31,996 nucleotides of DNA, taken from positions 1 through 31,996 of the IMG/VR virus record IMGVR_UViG_3300027749_000339; one strand, given 5' to 3'. Positions 30,448 to 31,996 of the stretch are shown here, piece after piece. Made by a program: the position numbers and the translations under genes. Positions within the stretch are counted from its first letter, which is position 1; each line of letters starts with the position of its first letter. The notes beneath the pieces were generated by a model. It did not search any database. It was not told where the DNA came from and saw nothing but the letters and a program-made list of their open reading frames with translations. Source of the DNA: a virus.

Positions 30448-30704
30448 CGTGGCGCCCGCTCGTCGTCGCTGCGGCTCAGGTACTCGGTGCGGGTCGGCAG
30501 CCAGTCCTCGTCGGCGGTCTTCGCCATAGCGAGCGAAAAGGCGAGCAGTGCGCCCGAGAATGCGACGACGGCGAAGATGCCGAGCCGGTGCCAGTCCAGG
30601 CGCAGCAGCGCATCAATAAACGCATCGCCAGCGATGCCGACGACGAGCAGCGTCACGAGTCCGAACTTTTCTGCTGCGCTGAGGCCTTGCTTCGGGGCGC
30701 TCAT
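30444..30704 (-). CDS. Two-helix membrane protein
   Basis: 86 residues from the ATG at 30704 (ATGA overlap). Helices at about 15-35 (LVTLLVVGIAGDAFIDALL) and 40-62 (LGIFAVVAFSGALLAFSLAMA); acidic/basic polar tail (EDWLPTRTEYLSRSDDERAPR). Not recognised; early location hints at exclusion or host-envelope modulation. Confidence 0.72.
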   Translation of the reverse strand: MSAPKQGLSAAEKFGLVTLLVVGIAGDAFIDALLRLDWHRLGIFAVVAFSGALLAFSLAMAKTADEDWLPTRTEYLSRSDDERAPR

Positions 30705-30937
30705 GCTGCTGCCTCGTCGGCGAGTAGGTCGGCCAGGTGCTGGCGAGTGTGCTCGGGCATCTCGTCCATCAGCGCAGCGGTGAGCCGCTCGGCGAATAGG
30801 AACAGGTCCAGAAAACTGCCGCTCAGCTCCCAGCTCTCGGCGTCGTCGCTCACGGTGACCCACGCAGTCGGCAGTACCTCGCCGATCCTGCGCACGGTGG
30901 CCGTGGCCCGTTGCGTTACATGCAGCGATGTCCTCAT
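30701..30937 (-). CDS. Small early protein
   Basis: 78 residues, MRTSLHVTQRATATVRRIGEV..., with strands (AWVTVSDDAESWELSGS) and two helices (FLDLFLFAERLTAALMDEM; TRQHLADLLADEAAA). Strong Shine-Dalgarno AGAGACGAGGAA. Its final codons (ADEAAA) include the ribosome binding site of the next gene. Unknown function. Confidence 0.75.
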   Translation of the reverse strand: MRTSLHVTQRATATVRRIGEVLPTAWVTVSDDAESWELSGSFLDLFLFAERLTAALMDEMPEHTRQHLADLLADEAAA

Positions 30938-31152
30938 AAGTTCCTCGTCTCTAGGGTCATTGGTCGGGACGCCGGCGGCGCCCCGGAGCCGCCGCCGGTG
31001 CATTGATCGCCGGGGGTGAGGCGAGACGCTCGACGGCGGCACCGCGATGCCGACGGTGTGCAGGTGTGGACGGACCACGCCACGACGGTGGCGATCTCGT
31101 GGCCCTCGTCGAAGCTCTCGCCGCATCGCACGCAGCGCAGCTCGGCGCTCAT
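30934..31152 (-). CDS. Zinc-finger microprotein with doubtful C-half
   Basis: 72 residues. CVRCGESF (Cys7, Cys10) and HTC near 29-31 form a likely zinc site. The second half (SASRCRRRASRLTPGDQCTGGGSGAPPAS) is low-complexity and overlaps the leader hairpin described separately, so the real protein could be shorter if the reading frame has been disturbed. Translational coupling on both sides (ATGA) supports the gene. Confidence 0.55.
   Translation of the reverse strand: MSAELRCVRCGESFDEGHEIATVVAWSVHTCTPSASRCRRRASRLTPGDQCTGGGSGAPPASRPMTLETRNL
30941..30998 (-). promoter_or_regulatory. Hairpin plus Shine-Dalgarno leader, copy 2
   Basis: CCGGCGGC (30972-30979) pairs with GCCGCCGG (30991-30998). 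About 20 nt downstream on the minus strand comes AGAGACGAGGAA (30941-30952), identical to the element at 27133-27144, again after a CAAT. The ATG follows at 30937. Confidence 0.6.
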
Positions 31153-31307
31153 GCCGCCGACCGATTGACTCGAGGCGAGCGCAGAAAGCTGGCAAGCATC
31201 GCCAGCAGCTCGGGGTCGGTGAGCGTCGGCGGCAGGCCCTGAGCGATGCGCTCGGCGGCTACCTCGTCGGCAGTGATGCCCCAATCGGGCGAGGTCTCTC
31301 GTCTCAT
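31149..31307 (-). CDS. First early gene, small protein
   Basis: 52 residues, MRRETSPDWGITADEVAAERIAQGLPPTLTDPELLAMLASFLRSP..., mostly helical, no recognised family. The ATG at 31307 lies about 10 bases behind the early promoter's probable -10, so the mRNA may be leaderless, as is common in actinobacteria. The stop overlaps the next start (ATGA). Confidence 0.7.
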   Translation of the reverse strand: MRRETSPDWGITADEVAAERIAQGLPPTLTDPELLAMLASFLRSPRVNRSAA

Positions 31308-31315
31308 GGTCGGAG

Positions 31316-31345
31316 AGTCTGCTCATACGCTGCTGCGTATGTCAA
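31316..31345 (-). promoter_or_regulatory. Early leftward promoter with palindromic operator
   Basis: Minus strand TTGACA (31340-31345) with CAGACT (31316-31321) after 18 bp is a plausible promoter pointing at the early genes. The spacer and the end of the -35 are covered by an 18-bp dyad CATACGC-TGCT-GCGTATG (31324-31341), a perfect palindrome of 7-bp arms and a fitting repressor site. The start codon of the first gene is at 31307. Confidence 0.7.
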
Positions 31346-31477
31346 CTGTCACAAACAGCGAAAGTCACGAAAGTGCTACCACGCAGCACCCAATCCGCAA
31401 CCATCCGCAGGCAGAGTCGCCGGATCTGCTATGGAAAAAATGCGGTACAGTTTGACGTCAGGGGGGAGGCGGCACCG

Positions 31478-31849
31478 ATGGAACGAACCAGCACGGACGA
31501 GCAGCGGCGCAGCTTCGCCGAAGCGTTAAAGATGTACCTCCAGCGCGCCAACATGCGCCCGGCCGATCTCATGCGGGCGATGCAGGCGGACGGGTTCGCC
31601 GTTCGGCAGGCGTCAGTCAGCCAATGGACGACTGGCACCAGTGAGCCGAGTCGCCATTTCGTCTATGCGATGGAGCGGCTACTCAATCTGCAGCCGGGCC
31701 TACTGTCCAGGCACCTCGGGTACCTGCCCACCTTCGCCGTCTCCATCTCGCCCGTCGACGTTGAGACTGCGCTCCTCGCCGACGACCGGCTCACTCCCGA
31801 CCAGCGGCAGCTCCTGCTCGCCACTTATCGCACGCTGATCGGCCTCTAG
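31478..31849 (+). CDS. XRE-family regulator (probable repressor)
   Basis: 123 residues from an ATG preceded by GGGGGGAGG at good spacing; a longer ORF upstream lacks coding character. Residues 12-82 form an XRE-type helix-turn-helix domain (MRPADLMRAMQADGFAVRQASVSQWTTG...), and the tail VETALLADDRLTPDQRQLLLATYRTLIG is a helix also seen in actinobacterial XRE regulators. It is the only gene on the plus strand, divergent from the early operon across a palindromic operator. It likely represses the early promoter and maintains lysogeny; a Cro-like role is the main alternative. No self-cleavage (LexA-like) domain is present. Confidence 0.85.
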   Translation: MERTSTDEQRRSFAEALKMYLQRANMRPADLMRAMQADGFAVRQASVSQWTTGTSEPSRHFVYAMERLLNLQPGLLSRHLGYLPTFAVSISPVDVETALLADDRLTPDQRQLLLATYRTLIGL

Positions 31850-31907
31850 CCACGGCCGCAGGTGCTCGCACATAGTCACGACGACAAGCATCTTCTCGCT
31901 CGTGTCG

Positions 31908-31921
31908 GCCATTGCAATGGC
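31908..31921. other. Perfect 14-bp palindrome
   Basis: GCCATTGCAATGGC is a perfect palindrome 58 bp after the regulator stop codon, with partial outer symmetry (TCG/CGA). It may be a protein-binding site. A partial copy GCCATTGC recurs near base 29 on the other side of the presumed circular junction. Confidence 0.5.
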
Positions 31922-31933
31922 GACCGATAAAGC

Positions 31934-31949
31934 GCTGCGCCAGCGCAGC
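31934..31949 (+). terminator. Possible terminator of the regulator gene
   Basis: GCTGCG (31934-31939) pairs with CGCAGC (31944-31949) across a CCAG loop, 85 bp downstream of the regulator. No T-run follows, so termination is doubtful. Confidence 0.35.
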
Positions 31950-31981
31950 ACGTCAAACCCTCTCACCTCGTCAGAATCTGC

Positions 31982-31996
31982 GGGGGGGGGGGTAGT
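31982..31996. repeat. Right copy of terminal G-run plus TAGT
   Basis: Eleven G and TAGT at the very end of the window repeat the window start (bases 10-24). See the left copy. Together they imply a circular junction between the regulator and integrase genes. Confidence 0.75.

Noticed and set aside
31700-31966. Minus-strand ORF overlapping the regulator's 3' half
   Set aside because: Starts plausibly (MADTSEKMLVVV) but more than half lies antisense to the regulator, with no ribosome binding site or coupling; not supported enough to annotate.
1-31996. tRNA genes, CRISPR arrays, insertion sequences, toxin-antitoxin pairs
   Set aside because: No cloverleaf-like segment, regular spaced repeat, transposase or recognisable toxin-antitoxin pair was seen by eye; a covariance-model scan was not possible.

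Overview
The window looks like one complete, GC-rich, temperate siphovirus genome (HK97-type head, long non-contractile tail) of an actinobacterial host. Pointers to the host group are a large serine integrase, a prim-pol/DUF3987 replicase, swarms of very small zinc-finger proteins, GTGA/ATGA-coupled genes and actinophage-type tail-tube proteins with a DTTNFG-like motif. No LysB mycolyl-arabinogalactan esterase is seen beside the amidase, so a mycolate-bearing host is possible but not indicated. No bacterial flanking gene is present. Both ends carry a G-run followed by TAGT, so the molecule is probably circular (or was closed as a circle), with the junction lying between the regulator and integrase genes.

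All genes but one are on the minus strand, so the genome reads from high to low coordinates. At about 31.3-31.5 kb a divergent control region separates a rightward XRE-type regulator from the leftward early operon. Early genes (31.3 to 21.1 kb) are tightly overlapping: small zinc-binding, helix-turn-helix and membrane proteins interspersed with a recombination and replication set (Holliday-junction-resolvase-like nuclease, RecB-like exonuclease, OB-type ssDNA-binding protein, endonuclease VII, prim-pol/DUF3987 replicase).

A good sigma70-like promoter at 21.07-21.09 kb starts the late operon: HNH endonuclease, candidate cos/pac region, small and large terminase, portal, prohead protease, major capsid protein, connector, tail terminator, two paralogous tail-tube proteins, a gp10-like protein, frameshifted tail assembly chaperones, tape measure and two tail-tip/receptor proteins. 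The lysis cassette (amidase endolysin, holin) follows, then a small HTH protein and a metallophosphoesterase, and then a second fibre module (BppU-like, collagen-like repeat protein, glycine-rich protein). The operon closes with a DUF6378-like protein, an acidic peptide, a membrane protein and an intrinsic terminator at about 1.55 kb. The serine integrase lies beyond this terminator, next to an imperfect inverted repeat that is a reasonable attP candidate.

Points most worth a second look are: a palindromic operator in the early promoter with a degenerate copy in the late promoter; a duplicated hairpin-plus-Shine-Dalgarno leader; a large structured RNA element behind the capsid gene; an internal ribosome binding site inside the endolysin; tandem tail-tube paralogues; a CCCTTTG -1 frameshift; and His-Ala-Arg repeats inside the replicase gene. 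No tRNA, rRNA, insertion sequence or CRISPR array was found. No gene-free stretch exceeds 300 bases inside the window; the longest lies across the presumed circular junction (31850-31996 plus 1-115).
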